A DNA stretch of 64,000 bases from Ephydatia muelleri (lineage: Eukaryota; Porifera; Demospongiae; Spongillida; Spongillidae): assembly GCA_013339895.1 (NCBI GenBank), contig JABACO010000017.1:3853315-3917314 (forward strand), in the 5' to 3' direction. Shown one piece after another: positions 11,110 through 22,924 of the stretch (position 1 is the first letter of the stretch; every line of letters begins with the position of its first letter). Both the position numbers and the translations under genes were made by a program. The notes beneath the pieces are model-generated. The model worked only from the letters and a program-made list of their open reading frames with translations. It was not told where the DNA came from and ran no database searches.

Positions 11110-11406
11110 CAAGTAAATAAAAACATTGTCTAACGAGAAAGTTGTTGGTATATAGGATTGACCAATGGTGGTGTAAAAAGCATGGAAATAAGAGTGACAG
11201 AAATTTGACTGGAAAATTGAAATAGGCCTATATTTAGCCCATTACTCAGGCATGTACTGTTATAACGTTAGTGTGCTAAATGTAGGCCTATTTCAATTTT
11301 CCAGTCAAATTTCTGTCATTCTTGTTTCCGTGCTTTTTACACCACCATTGGTCAATCATATATACCAACAACTTTCTCGTTAGAGAATACAGTTTTTATT
11401 TACTTG
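11110..11406. mobile_element. Foldback MITE, copy A (297 bp)
   Basis: It begins caagtaaataaaaaca and ends tttttatttacttg. The two arms are about 130 bp each and pair over nearly their full length (taacgagaaagttgttgg; ggtggtgtaaaaagca; gactggaaaattgaaatagg), around a loop of about 35 bp. A full relative lies at 52093-52372, with partial ones at 32161-32315, 55425-55600 and 56015-56106. It has no coding capacity. Confidence 0.88.
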
Positions 11407-11711
11407 TAGCATTTAGGGCTTTGCAGGAATTGACTATGCCTACTACAAGGAATGCAAAAGTTTAGTTTTTAAGATAAAGATGAATGGTATGCAAATTAAT
11501 ACATACTGCACCTAATTAGGAACCACACTGAAGCTTACAACAGCATAAGTAATTATTTTTTTCATCGTTGAGGTTTTTCAGTCTTGACAGCATTTGCACA
11601 GGTTGCAAATCTAGAATCACAATATAATTACAAAATGCATACAATATGCAGTGTGAAATAAGTGCAAAACAAATAACAGTTTCTTATACATGTAAGTGTA
11701 TAACTGACAAA
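11407..11711. other. 3' flank of the ankyrin-death gene
   Basis: AT-rich sequence downstream of the minus-strand stop at 11712. It may contain the 3' UTR; minus-strand AATAAA-like words are present but none can be assigned. Confidence 0.35.
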
Positions 11712-12038
11712 CTAAGGCAATAGCCTTCTAATATTTATCAAAAATACTCTTGCTAATGCTTCTTTATGCACAGTTATTAGAGCTTGTGAGAGTTCCTCAG
11801 CTGTAGGAGACAGTCTTTCCAACCATTGTTTCAGCAGGGCTTCATAAAAATCATCATTATATTTCAGTGTCGGGTCATGAGCAATCGAATCCAATTCATG
11901 TACTTCGAAATCAAGTTCCCTTCCTATTGCTCTCCATAGATCAGATACTCTTTTAGTTTCTTTAAACACCATTTTATGGTGAAAGATGGTCAAATTAGTC
12001 TTAACTCGGCAGTGTAGTTCATATATTGAATCATTTGA
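11712..12038 (-). CDS. Terminal exon: death domain and stop
   Basis: The exon starts after a CTCTATAG acceptor and runs 108 codons to a stop. About residues 30-105 form a death domain: DLWRAIGRELDFEVHELDSI, then YEALLKQWLER, then AEELSQALITV. The pattern of W-xx-IG-x-LG/L, an LD-x-I turn, Y-x-LL-xx-W and a final L-xx-AL fits the six-helix death fold used for homotypic protein-protein contact. It is the C-terminus of the ankyrin gene upstream on the same strand, with 664 bp of intron between it and the 12703-12801 exon. A reading beginning at TTG at 11993 is an artefact of ignoring the acceptor. Confidence 0.85.
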   Translation of the reverse strand, partial: SNDSIYELHCRVKTNLTIFHHKMVFKETKRVSDLWRAIGRELDFEVHELDSIAHDPTLKYNDDFYEALLKQWLERLSPTAEELSQALITVHKEALARVFLINIRRLLP

Positions 12039-12702
12039 CTATAGAGGGAAGTAATGTTATTTGGAGCATTATTAAAGAATTATTACAATGCAATATTGAA
12101 ATAAATGAGCATTATTTGTTTGTAAATTTTATGATATGATAATGAAAGATGAGGTTTGGCGCAATTTTGATCTATGGGTACTGACTGGAAAGAACACAAT
12201 ACTTACCTTGGACATTGGAAACAAGTTACATATGCTTTGCAGTGTTAAAATTAGAAAGAGCAGTAGTACATGTATATGGCTATGGTTTGGTGTAATTGGA
12301 ATATCTGTATGAGGCGTGTGTTACAGCACTATGGAAAAATCAACATACAGTGCAGTGCAATCTTTTTAACAGACTGTAGCACAGACTTGGTCCAATGATT
12401 TTATACATGTTAGGATCCATGGCTCCTGTGACACTTAATCAAGGTCAAGAAGAGAAATGACACCTCATCTAGCTCTGTTGATAATAATTAAATATCTGAC
12501 AAACAAATTTATACCTACATGTCTGGTAAATGTAAAAAGGGGATTATTTCTTGCAGCTCAGTAAAAACCATGCAAGTTGATTATCCAGTTCAAAGAAAGA
12601 AGACAATTGCGAAGTGTTAACACTTTTTTAACGAACAATATGCCCTTTGGCAATAGCAGTTGACGCATTGGTTACAATCATAAAATTGCTAAAATTACTT
12701 AC
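12039..12702 (-). other. Intron of the ankyrin-death gene
   Basis: AT-rich, with no repeat or ORF that I recognise. Confidence 0.5.
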
Positions 12703-12801
12703 CTTCTCATTTGAATCCTTCGATGCACCATGTTTTTCAAGTACCAACTGAGATTTTGTATGAACCAATGTTACTGTCCACTGATACGCTGTCCAGCCAC
12801 C
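12703..12801 (-). CDS. Ankyrin exon (33 codons), last repeat before the death domain
   Basis: Reads GGWTAYQWTVTLVHT, then QLVLEKHGASKD, between an AG acceptor (after TACAATTAG) and a GTAAGT donor. The TPLH-like position is degenerate (TAYQW), typical of a capping repeat. Confidence 0.75.
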
Positions 12802-13107
12802 CTAATTGTAAATCAATTTCAACTCTTGTAGAATGGAATCTACCAATGATTGATGACATTAAATTATTGCTTGCTGACTACATATCCAGTCATCCTCATA
12901 AGTAAATATATCAACTGTAAGGCTCTATATACATGATGCTGACAAATGATCATGTGAATAAAAATATATCACTCCACTAAGTCTTCCTCATAATTCTGGG
13001 ATCACAAATGTAATAAAAGATTTGATCCTTACATACTATCAATTGGACTGGTATTAAGGAATAATGAATATTAATCAATTTAGTATTGCTTGTATAAGAA
13101 AACTTAC

Positions 13108-13206
13108 TTGTGTTTTCATATCCACAATTGCACCTTTTTCAATCAATGCTTCCAGTATTTTGTCATGATCACCCCATGCAGCGAACAAAAGAGCACTCTG
13201 ATGCCA
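13108..13206 (-). CDS. Ankyrin exon (33 codons)
   Basis: Reads WHQSALLFAAWGDHDKILEA, then LIEKGAIVDMK. Acceptor TATTAG and donor GTAAGT; 99 nt, phase 0. Good ankyrin consensus (G-x-x-AL-xx-AA, L-xx-GA-xVD). Confidence 0.85.
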
Positions 13207-13271
13207 CTAATAGCCAAAATACATGCATAATAGTAAAGCAAAATAAATGTAATGCAACCAGTTTATTTTAC

Positions 13272-13370
13272 CAGTGTTTTAGCATGGACATCAGCACCTC
13301 TTGAAAGTAAGTGCCGAACAACATCTTCATTTCCACTTTCAGAAGCAATCATAAGGGGTGTCCAATGATG
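13272..13370 (-). CDS. Ankyrin exon (33 codons)
   Basis: Reads HHWTPLMIASESGNEDVVRH, then LLSRGADVHAK. A textbook repeat (TPLMIAS, VVRHLLSRGADV); 99 nt, phase 0, donor GTAAAA. Confidence 0.88.
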
Positions 13371-15533
13371 CTAGAGGGGCAGGTCAATATGTTTGTGCCA
13401 AAGTACATGTTGAACGAATCAAATATGTGGCTTATGTAAATTACACCAATACACATAGTTGTTATGTTACCCAAGAATTGGGTTTTATTGATTATTAGCT
13501 ATTATCTTGCACCACAGAATCATGTTAGGATAGCTGTTATAGATCATGATAAGTCTGTTAAGAAGGATGAGTTTATTTTACTACTCACAACTGAAATGGT
13601 GAGGTGTAGGTTGGGCATTAAATTACTGCTAGTGCCACTACACACCTTTCCTGTGGTTGCTGGTGCTGGTAAACATTGGATGTTTAAACTCCTGTCTCTT
13701 TCTTTATCGCAATAGAGTACTATGATGTACATGTATCCTAATTATTTCTTGAGTCATTGAAGACATAAGGTAAACTGTAACTCTTCTAAGTACAGAGAAA
13801 AACCTAGTTGTTGTGATTAGAAAAGTCCTGCAAAAAAGCATAGAGGAATTTGACAACCTCAGTAAACATTACTAGGACTAACTTAGAGAATTTCAGTTTG
13901 CCTGCATGTAATCTAAGGGTTGTGATGAGTTTTTGCCCAGCATATCCTCATTTATTGAATTTAGTCGAAGAGCATGTTTATTTTTGCTCTTTACATTTCT
14001 TCATCTACATGTAAATCATTCTTGTAAAGGGTAGGCGGGGTTTCATTCACTGTGTTTGTTGCTAACATGTTATTTGCTACTGTTAACAGTTTATTTTCAA
14101 TATGCATACCATATCGCATATAGATACTTGATCAAAACGTATTGACAACTCTTAAAATTGATATCAATAACATAGATTTTTGAAGGTAATCTTTAGGTTC
14201 TCTATTGTACGCAGAGAGTAGAAACAAGATCTTTTGAATCCCCTTCCACTATATTTGGTAGATGCAGCAAGTTATTTTCCCTGCTTCGCCTGTTCACAGC
14301 TGTAACCTGATGACAAACATGGCGCTCTTTGCTTGAAGAGCAAGCATACATGTATGACTTCTTTGCGAGAACCACAAGATGACCTACATTAGCTTGAGCC
14401 CAACGTAACTTCAAGCTGGTCAAGCTGTGCCTTCACTTGTCCTGATCTTTCGATGGTATTGTAACAGGTTGGATTTACCTCATCTACTGCAATGTTCAGA
14501 GTTTAATAGTTCATAACCATCGCATGGTGCTGTCTCATTAAACAATGTACATCTTGTAGGATGAAGGGACCTTAGTCTTATCAAGCCAATCATTATAGCA
14601 TGTACAATATAACCATATGCTGGATAGTTCCATGCTTTAATACTTTGTTGGGGGCATCTTGTGGCTCAATTGTTCATAAAAATGACAGAAACATGCATTG
14701 CTTTAATACTCAATACAATCGCATTTTAACATGATAAGTTTGGAATTCTGTTTCCTTTATACATTAATTGAAAATCACTTCATAGTGAAATTATGGTTAC
14801 TGGAACCCTATTGATAACACTATGATTATGTCATAGGATAATTTGTCTTGCCTTAAAAATGATACATGTAAAGTTGTACTTATTCAAATCCTTGATAGAG
14901 TATTTAAAAATGAACAAGCTTTCTACTGATATCAGTGTGGTGTCCCACTGAATAAGGTACATTTGCATGCAAATTACACCTGAAGTTAAATATCTACAGT
15001 TGCATGGCACTGAGATCGGTTCGAAAAATATAGCTGATTTTGCATGTGTATATACTTGGCTGTTCATTGACACCACTGGGCTAACAGTTCTAAGTGAAAA
15101 GACACAGCTACATGCATCTTCAGGCTGTCAATACATGTTATTTAATTATTGTCTTCCATTATTGTGCTTCCATCTGTGATCAAATCGAATGCTGAAATTT
15201 TACAGACCAATTCAAGTTAAGAGAGCTTCCATTCTACTTTTTAAAACTGCTTGACTTGCTTTCTTTGGATGTACATGTAATGAGTATGATATTTTTTGAA
15301 CAGCTTAACCCTGGCAGAATAGTTTGATCAGTTAAATCATTTAATGCAGACTAAATTTTGAATCATCCAATGCTGACTACATTTTCTAATAATTTCAACT
15401 TGAGCTTATAGTTGTAAGGGGGGGGGGGGGGGGGGGATGACACTTTTTCCTCGAGGGCAATATGTCTATCAGCATGCATCCATGCTTCATACACTGTCCT
15501 CCTCCCCCTCCCAAATAAGAAAGTAAAACCAAC
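13371..15533 (-). other. Intron of the ankyrin-death gene, no insertions recognised
   Basis: 2.2 kb of AT-rich sequence with scattered short ORFs (for example 14202-14423 minus and 14831-15076 minus) that show no family I recognise. A run of about 18 G lies at 15419-15436. Confidence 0.45.
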
Positions 15534-15623
15534 CACTGTATGAGTGTTTATATTAGCTCCATTGTCCAATAAGTAAGACACAGTTGCAACATTGCCCTTA
15601 TACGATTCCAGCAGTAGAGCAAT
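15534..15623 (-). CDS. Ankyrin exon (30 codons)
   Basis: Reads IALLLESYKGNVATVSYLL, then DNGANINTHT, with acceptor TTTTGCAG and donor GTTGGT. The helix-turn-helix core is present; its first residues are supplied by the preceding exon, which ends GPNWKD. Confidence 0.78.
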
Positions 15624-15679
15624 CTGCAAAAGATATGAAAACTGTGTAAAGTAAATTGTATACTCTCCAATTATCTTAC

Positions 15680-15790
15680 ATCTTTCCAGTTAGGCCCCAC
15701 CATAGTGTTGGTACACCTGATAGTTCTCAATATTTCACTGTGATCACACTGTAATGCGTCAAATCCAGTAGGGATATCATCTAGCTGGCA
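15680..15790 (-). CDS. Linker exon (37 codons) before an ankyrin exon
   Basis: Acceptor GTAAACAG, donor GTAAGA, 111 nt, phase 0. It reads CQLDDIPTGFDALQCD and ends VGPNWKD. It has no clear ankyrin signature except that its last residues complete the next repeat. Confidence 0.55.
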
Positions 15791-16059
15791 CTGTTTACGA
15801 AAAAAAAAAAAATCATGTACAATGCCTTGACTAGCATCCAATTTAAGATAAGAAAATATTTACATGGCAAAAGGGGTTGGGGCATGGTCATTACTTCCTT
15901 ACAAACAATGAGACTCAATTTTTTCCCATAGAAGCCATGTTTACCTATACATGAACCAAATGTTTACTCAAAAAGTGGTCTGAACAAATTGTAAAAAAAG
16001 TATAACCTCCTTGACTCATGCCACTCTTTAACTCCGGTAGCAATAGAGATAACTGGAGT

Positions 16060-17165
16060 TTTTAGACCAATGACAGCTGACTTTCAGGCATCAAAAAGAG
16101 GTTTCAAGCTAGTGCAGCTCGAAGGAGGGAATGTGAAGGTTGTAAATTCAGGTGAAGGTCATCAAGGGCATCACTCAAGCGAAGAAAATGAAGATGATGA
16201 TGGTGATGACATAATGTCACTCTCACACTCCTACGGCCTTGATGCTGTTACACTGTAACTTTACCAAGTGATCCATCATCTTTGAGTGAGGCCATGAATT
16301 GCTACAACATGAAGAGTGGAAGGCTTTAAAAGATGAGTATGAATCACTTGTTGAGAATGACACATGGACCTTGTATCTGCTTTTTTGTTCCGAAAGATAG
16401 AAAACCAATCACCAATAAAGTTGTCCTCAAGTCAAAATACAACACTGATGGAACTATTGCCAAATACAAGGCAAGGCTTGTGGTCAAAGATTATTCTCAA
16501 AAGAAAGTGATAGATTATGATAAAGTTTCTGCACCTGTTGCACATCACAAAACAATTCTATTGGTGGTAAGTGCAACATGGAAGTGGTTCATCATCAAAT
16601 GGATGTCAAAACAGCATTTCTCAATCCCACACTGAATTAAGGTGGATATATATATATGATGGTACCAGAAGGAATGACTGATAGAGGTGAAAATGGTGAA
16701 TTGCTTTATGTAAACTGAACAAATCTCTGTATGGCCTCAAACAAGCTTCAAAATGTCAGAATGATCCATTACATCCGTGGATGATAGAATTTGGGTTCAA
16801 TCGATGTTATTCTGATCCCTGCCTGTACACTGATAACTGCTGAGGCTGAATGCATGGGTTTATGTGAAACAGTCAAGGAAGCTGTGTATCTGCAACAACT
16901 GTTACAAGAAATTGGGTTGAAGGCATTACCTGTGACGATATTTGAAGATAATCAGACTTGTATACACCACAAGTAACCAATCCATACACATTGCAGTGCA
17001 GTATCATTATGTGCATGAAATAATTGCCAGCATCAAAGTGCTGATTCTTTTATACACCTACACAAGACATGGTGGCAGATTGTCAAACACAGAATCTTTC
17101 AAAGGATAAAGTGGAAAGGTTTTGCTCTGTTTTGTTGGGAATGCTCTCAAGTAAATGACGAGTGG
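16060..17165 (+). pseudogene. Ty1/copia pol remnant (reverse transcriptase and RNase H)
   Basis: The 16333-16635 stretch reads DRKPITNKVVLKSKYNTDG, then KYKARLVVKDYSQK and IDYDKVSAPVA. This is the start of copia reverse transcriptase, in which NTDGT-x-KYKARLV and K-x-x-IDYDE-F-APV are hallmarks. After several stops and lost sequence, 16840-16976 gives AEAECMGLCETVKEAVYLQQ with FEDNQTCI (RNase H, with the AEAEY and DNQ motifs). In shifted frames near 17065-17155 the C-terminal DCQTQNL-type tail is still visible. The YVDD core is missing. An integrase-to-RT linker may be at 16070-16258. Clearly dead. Confidence 0.85.
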
Positions 17166-17330
17166 GAGTGTTAAGTGACGTCAGTGACTTGTGCACTCTT
17201 TTTAGAATTGATTGATTTAGCTGTGCGTGTTGTAAGTGTACTCCTAGTGATATGTGTTGTCATTAGCTCTAGTGGCGCTAACACAGCACAACTATAAATA
17301 TATTCAGAACCTCTTTAATAAATGTGAATA
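17160..17330 (+). repeat. 3' LTR fragment of the copia element
   Basis: A purine tract (gagtgggag) just after the pol remnant is followed by TGTTAAGTGACGTCA at 17169, the place and form of a polypurine tract and LTR start. Inside are TATAAATA (about 17294) and AATAAA (about 17317), in promoter-then-poly(A) order. No 5' LTR was found. Confidence 0.55.
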
Positions 17331-20300
17331 ATAACTGTGCCTTACTTTGCGGTATTGCTCCAAACAATCAAACTACCTGGGAATTACTGAAAGGCCAAGA
17401 ATCCAACCGGTCACCTTACCATCACTCCAAATTTCTTACCCTTGAGTCAGCCTTTGATATTGCATCAGACATGAGATCCTTCCCTAAATATACTGCACCT
17501 GGGCCATCGGGCCTCCGTATTCAACATCTCTAGGATGTATTATCTGTCCCACTTCCAACTTCCATCACCTCCTCCCTTAGGGATGTGGTGAACCTCTTGG
17601 TGTCAGGTAAGTTCATCACATTCATAGCTGGTGGCAGACTAGTTGCTTTGAACAAGAAATGAGCATTCTTACCCAGATGTCAGTCCAAAAAAGGTGGCAG
17701 GATCACTGAGAAGAGTGGATGGAAAGCGCATTTGTGCCACACTCAAGAAAAAGATATCCACAGACAGGCTTTTCAAGAATGGCAGGGGACAGTGGGGATG
17801 TGACTGTTATGTCCATAGCAGCAGACAAACCCTTCTCCCCAACCTTGCTACAGGACCTTAGAGTAAGACCCTTGCAAAGAGTTAAAAAGGTGGCTTTCCA
17901 GTTTCTTTGACGAAGTTGAGACTCCTGCTGAGATTGCATTGGATGGAGAGTCTTGATCATTGAACTGATTGATTGCATGTTGTAGGCGTGATTATCAGCA
18001 CTGCTACGGCTAGATGAGGATAAAGAAGCAATGAAAGGGGCACTTGCGAAAGAGAGCGTTGACCAAGACCAAGACCTAAACTGAACTGGGTTGTATCCAG
18101 ACAGAACCAGTTATGCCAACAGCATAAAGCACTTCCTAACTTCTTCATCAAACAGCATTAAGAATCAGCAAGCATTGATGGTGTAACCCTAGTCGTATAG
18201 TCATGTTGACTAATCTGCAAACACTGCCACACAAGTGCAAGAGAGACAAAGCTACTTGCGGGTATATAGCTGCACATCCACCAACACAACTTGGACAGTG
18301 AGTGAAGTCTCAGGTCCCCATGGTGTAAACCTAATTGGCTTGTTGCCAGGCTTGGTCAGATGTGTTAAAGGCTGTGCATTGTGTAAAACACAGTATGCCT
18401 CAATGCATCTGAAGTCAAACTGGGAGGCGTTCTCTGGCGAGATGAACTAGCTTGCAGTAGCTTGCACACATGCATAATAGTGTGAAAGCCACCTGGGAGT
18501 CGTCAGCAATAATATCAGCTAACATTGCCAACAGCTTTCTTGCTTCACTTCAAAGCAGAGCTATGTAACCAGCACAGAGCAGATAGTCCCCAATGGGGAC
18601 CCCAAAGGATGTCCAAATTTGGCAAGTGAGATGTTTTAATAAGTACTTTTACTGAAGAGCTCACACTTCCCAATATTGATCAAAAATGCACATGGGTGAA
18701 CATAGTGGCTGGTTGATGCCAGTCATGAGATGGTCTCTATTACTATCATTATTAATATTGTAGCTACAACAACATACATACACTAAACCACAGCAAAAAC
18801 AGTTAGGAGGCTGGGAGCTAGCAATGGAGCAGATCAGGGCCATATTCAACCAGCCATAAATCACACAACTGTTGACTTTGGGTAGGGCTGGTGAATGGCT
18901 AGGGTCATAAGGTAAAAATTCAATGCACGCTGGGAAATAGGAGAGGATAAAGCAGACTCAACTGTGAAGATGACATTAGAATGGGACACAGGAGTGCTGA
19001 ACTTCAAAACGGCACTCACTTAATGATGAGTGCTAGCACTACCAAAGCATGAGAAAGCCAGAGAGGAGATGGCTTGGTATCTTGATGTTGAGCAATGGAT
19101 GGCAAGCCTTGATGCCAAAATAGAAAAACACTGTTGCGCCTATGCTCTATATTTGATTCCACCACAAACGGGAAGCAAACCCACCCCATCTCCACGTTTA
19201 CATGTTAAGGCATAATGTCCTAAAGGATAGCTGAAAAGCTACTAGGACAAAGTGCACACTATGAACCATACTTTATTATTATTATGACTAGTTATATACT
19301 GTACTTGTAAGCATTGAAAAAATTAAGGAAAGGTGATTTCCGGTGAAAGACCCAGCTCTTGACAATAGGGCTCCTGCACAGGATGAGGCTGAGTCTGCCA
19401 CAAATGGCAGCAGTGACCTGGGACTTGGTGCACCACATGGGAACCTCTAAACGAGTGGCAAGACGAGACAAAGAGTTCCCAGCCTTAGCATTCCAGCAGC
19501 CATACATCTCCACTGGCAGTGGTATGCATTTTCAGCCAAGCCAATACTATGGTCTACAAGTCCATGTATGCAACAATGCAAGTATGTGCACATGTGATTA
19601 GAGCCACAAATTTATGTATATAGGCAGCAGAATGAAATGGAGTGCAACTTACATGGACAATGGGGCTGGACAACCCATACCAGTTTATGAATAAAAATTG
19701 TATGCATGCCATGAGGTTATTTGAATGTACTTATGTTATTTAAATTTAATGTTATATATAATTTAGATAATAATTGAAGTACATGTAACAACTAAATATA
19801 CAAACCATATGGCACTCCTATACTAATTGCACTGTTAAATTCTGTTCTCCTACCAAAAAGAAAAAATATATATGGAGGCTGTTGAGGCTAGGCATGCATA
19901 TTTCACTCGTTTTGTTTGTTCAGTTGATGGTTGTCCTTGGTCGAAAAGCAAACTTGGTGATAAAACTGTTGGCAACAAAAATACCTTTCAAGCGGGAAAA
20001 ACCACTAGGTGAAGAGATTGGATGGTAAGGGAGAGAATGGCGTTTGCTATATGCCAGCATAAGCGCATGTTCATGTACTATGTGTGAGCTGAAAATTGTG
20101 TAAAGAATAACTGCTGGTTGTTTTTATTGTCAATTTTTTATATTGTTAACTGTTGTCGCTCTGGGGGAGATGTAATAACCAGACACAACCACCTCAGGGA
20201 CTGCATTGCTGACTTCTGCCACAAGGCATGCCTTTCCCCACAAATTTAGAAAGGAAGTGGCATTCTTCCTAAAGACCAATCAAGACCAGCAGACATTCTA

Positions 20301-20680
20301 GTGCCAAACTGGTCCCTCTCACGCCCAGCTGCATTTGACATAAAGGTAATCAATCCGCAATTTATACAAGAAGCGGCTCAAACCTGTGGTCATGCAGCGG
20401 AGATGGGAGAAGAGACCAAGCACTCAAGAAATGATGAGGCATGTGCCCTTAGAGGATGGTCATGCATCCCTTTGGTTGTAGAAGTGTTTGGGGGATGGGG
20501 CAATGAAGCTATCAATGTACTTTTAACCATATCCAAAAAGGTAGCCACGCATCTATGTCGACCTCTAAATGAGGTTATACCAAACATCTACAGTCGCCTC
20601 AGCCTCACCCTCATGAGGCAGAATGCCAGGGCAATTTTGGCCAGATGTGTCTCACCAAACACTTGCTGTGACTTTTAGTT
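17324..20680 (+). pseudogene. Cluster of broken non-LTR retrotransposon pieces (RT plus endonuclease)
   Basis: Several pieces match the long ORF at 56226-58616. At 17341-17533: IAPNNQTTWELL and GPSGLRIQHL, then after a stop LRDVVNLLVSGKF and FIAGGRLVALNKK. At 19455-19550: SGMHFQPSQYYGLQVHVC, matching GLHFEPNQYNVALKWW of the long ORF. At 20301-20678: NWSLSRPAAFDIKVINP and GWSCIPLVVEVFGGWG, followed by RLSLTLMRQNARAIL, which parallels the C-terminal 120 residues of the long ORF. A piece in the opposite direction at about 17740-17840 reads AAMDITVTSPLSPAILEK, so at least two insertions are mixed here. All are inactivated by stops and deletions. Confidence 0.8.
20301..20678 (+). CDS. Open C-terminal endonuclease-domain fragment (125 codons)
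   Basis: This is the largest open piece of the decayed element. It covers the restriction-like endonuclease region: NWSL-x-RPAAFDIKV, then SRNDEACALRGWSCIPLVVE and GGWGNEA, ending RAILARCVSP just before a stop. It is colinear with residues 675-796 of the 56226-58616 protein, including AAFD, the S-x-ND spacing and the IPLVVE-x-GxWG block. Confidence 0.75.
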   Translation: MPNWSLSRPAAFDIKVINPQFIQEAAQTCGHAAEMGEETKHSRNDEACALRGWSCIPLVVEVFGGWGNEAINVLLTISKKVATHLCRPLNEVIPNIYSRLSLTLMRQNARAILARCVSPNTCCDF

Positions 20681-22900
20681 ATTTGTAGTGCTTATGTTTT
20701 AAATTGTAGTCCTTCATATTATTTGTTGCATAACAAAAATATATTCATGCATTATTTTGTTTATGCTCAAGCCTATTATGCTATTAATCCTACTATATTA
20801 TAATAACTGTAAGTGACAGTTTTACCTAAGTAACTAAAGTGCAAATATCATTAATAATTATATGGGTGGGTCACGTCATGTATAATTGGTTTAATCTTAT
20901 TATTGAATTAACAGACTGAAACTTGATAAAACTGGATATTAAATAACTTAGTAGAAATGCAATGTGATTTTCAGATGTGTCTTATTGATAATTAATTTAT
21001 TTGCATAATTTTATATAATGATAACATTATTAAACACCTGTGTAAATGTATAATAATCGTAAATGCACAAGTGCAGATCTGCAGTACTGGTACATCACAA
21101 TAGACACCTCCTTCCCACTCCTGTTTTAGAGTTGTATAAGCAATAGTGTTTTAGCAGGCTACAGGTTAGCGGAAAATATAACAACCAGCAACAAAACATG
21201 TTTGGCATGATACATACATTGAGTTATGACTACAGGTACATTATAAATTAACTACTCACTCATGGCATTAATGTGAAGAGTGGCTTATACCTGCTATAAC
21301 TTGCATAAAAATACCCTACCTTAAAATTGATATCTTTCACACATTTCAACAGGCATTTCAGTTCTGCTACATTGCCATTTTAACAGCTGAAACAAGCTCT
21401 TTTTGTTTCTGTATTGGACAGCAAATGGAATAAATGAAATGAAAAATGCACTGACACTGAGTGTCTATTATATTACTACTATCATTTTCTAATCTTTTAA
21501 CTCCTTTACAATAGGTAGAACAGAATTCTTATTTTGAAGTCTACAGACTGGTATTCTTTTCCCTCTCATACTGTGAATTATTTTCCCCATCTCATATTGC
21601 ATTTATAGTGAATAGTGATCAACAATTATTGTGAATGTTATTTGTACAACATGCCCATTGAATAAGATGTGCCTTGAATCACATCTGAACATAGCATGGT
21701 GCAAAGAAATCGCATATAGGGGTCGATTTTGCTTCATGGTATCTCACAAAAGCCAGTACCAGTAACATGAATATAAGCATACTGTATGTGACATTTGGGC
21801 CGTATTGATTCAAGTTATAACATGTCATTTGCAAGGTAGGTAATAAACGTAATAGTATGTTATTATGCACATTCATCAAGCCCTTTAACTTATACAAATA
21901 CACTGTAACAGTCCCCTGGGACAAACACATACATTATGTTTGCGTTGCAATATATGTATAAAGCAAAATGTTTCTACTCAAGGAGAGGACAGAAGTGTTA
22001 AGCAACGAAGCAATGATGTTTTATAATAGCTTGGGTGCACTAATAACAGGCCTTTCTTTTATTTGTAAACTGATAGTTCCTGAATGTATCTCATAGTTTG
22101 AGCATTGCATTGAGGAACTGAAATTACAACGAGGTGAATATCCGGAAATGTGAGTAGTAGTTGGTTCAAAGTGGGTATTGAGAGCCATTAAAATAAAAAT
22201 AAAAACTAATTCGTTGCTGTATGATATACATGTAACGCTTTAGAGTTTTTACGAATTTGTGATTCGTGTACCTTTGTGCCATACATTTCAACATATGGAT
22301 GTGCCCAACGTTTTCATGACCGGAATTTGAAGTGCTGTGCATAAGTACTCTCCAGTACATTATATAATTACTCAATTCATTGTGCATATTACATTTTTTA
22401 CTTACAACAATACAATGTCCCCTCCCCCCTCCCCGTCCCACACACAAAATCTCAAAACTTGTCAATTCAATACTAAATCAAACCGAAAGCAAGCCCTATA
22501 CAGAAAACTGAGCAGCTAACAACAGAAAATAACTGAAAGAGATCCAGAGAGCATGCAAGCAATCGAACCGAGTCTTTTATTTACCACTCTACATCTCAAA
22601 TCAATGGAGCTAATAGCCTCCTGGACCCCTATCTGGTTCTACAAACTGATACACATAATGTGATAGAAACAAGCAGGCTAGGTGGTCTATTTGCTTCAAC
22701 CTAATCATGACTGTGGCACTTCAATACAACAAACTGTGTGTACATTGTTCTCAGTTTGTTGCACTGCAATCCCTCAGTCAAGAATAATAATTCTGGAGCT
22801 ACCTTAGTATGTCCATCAGCACACTTTGGGAAAGCATAATCTCACCTTGCTTAAAACTGCAAATCGTATTTGCACTGGTCACTGATGGTCTTTATCCCCA
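20681..22900. other. Intronic AT-rich DNA, nothing recognised
   Basis: 2.2 kb with only short shadow ORFs on both strands. No clear repeat or motif seen. Confidence 0.45.
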
Positions 22901-22924
22901 TAATGCTTTACTAAATCGCTACCT

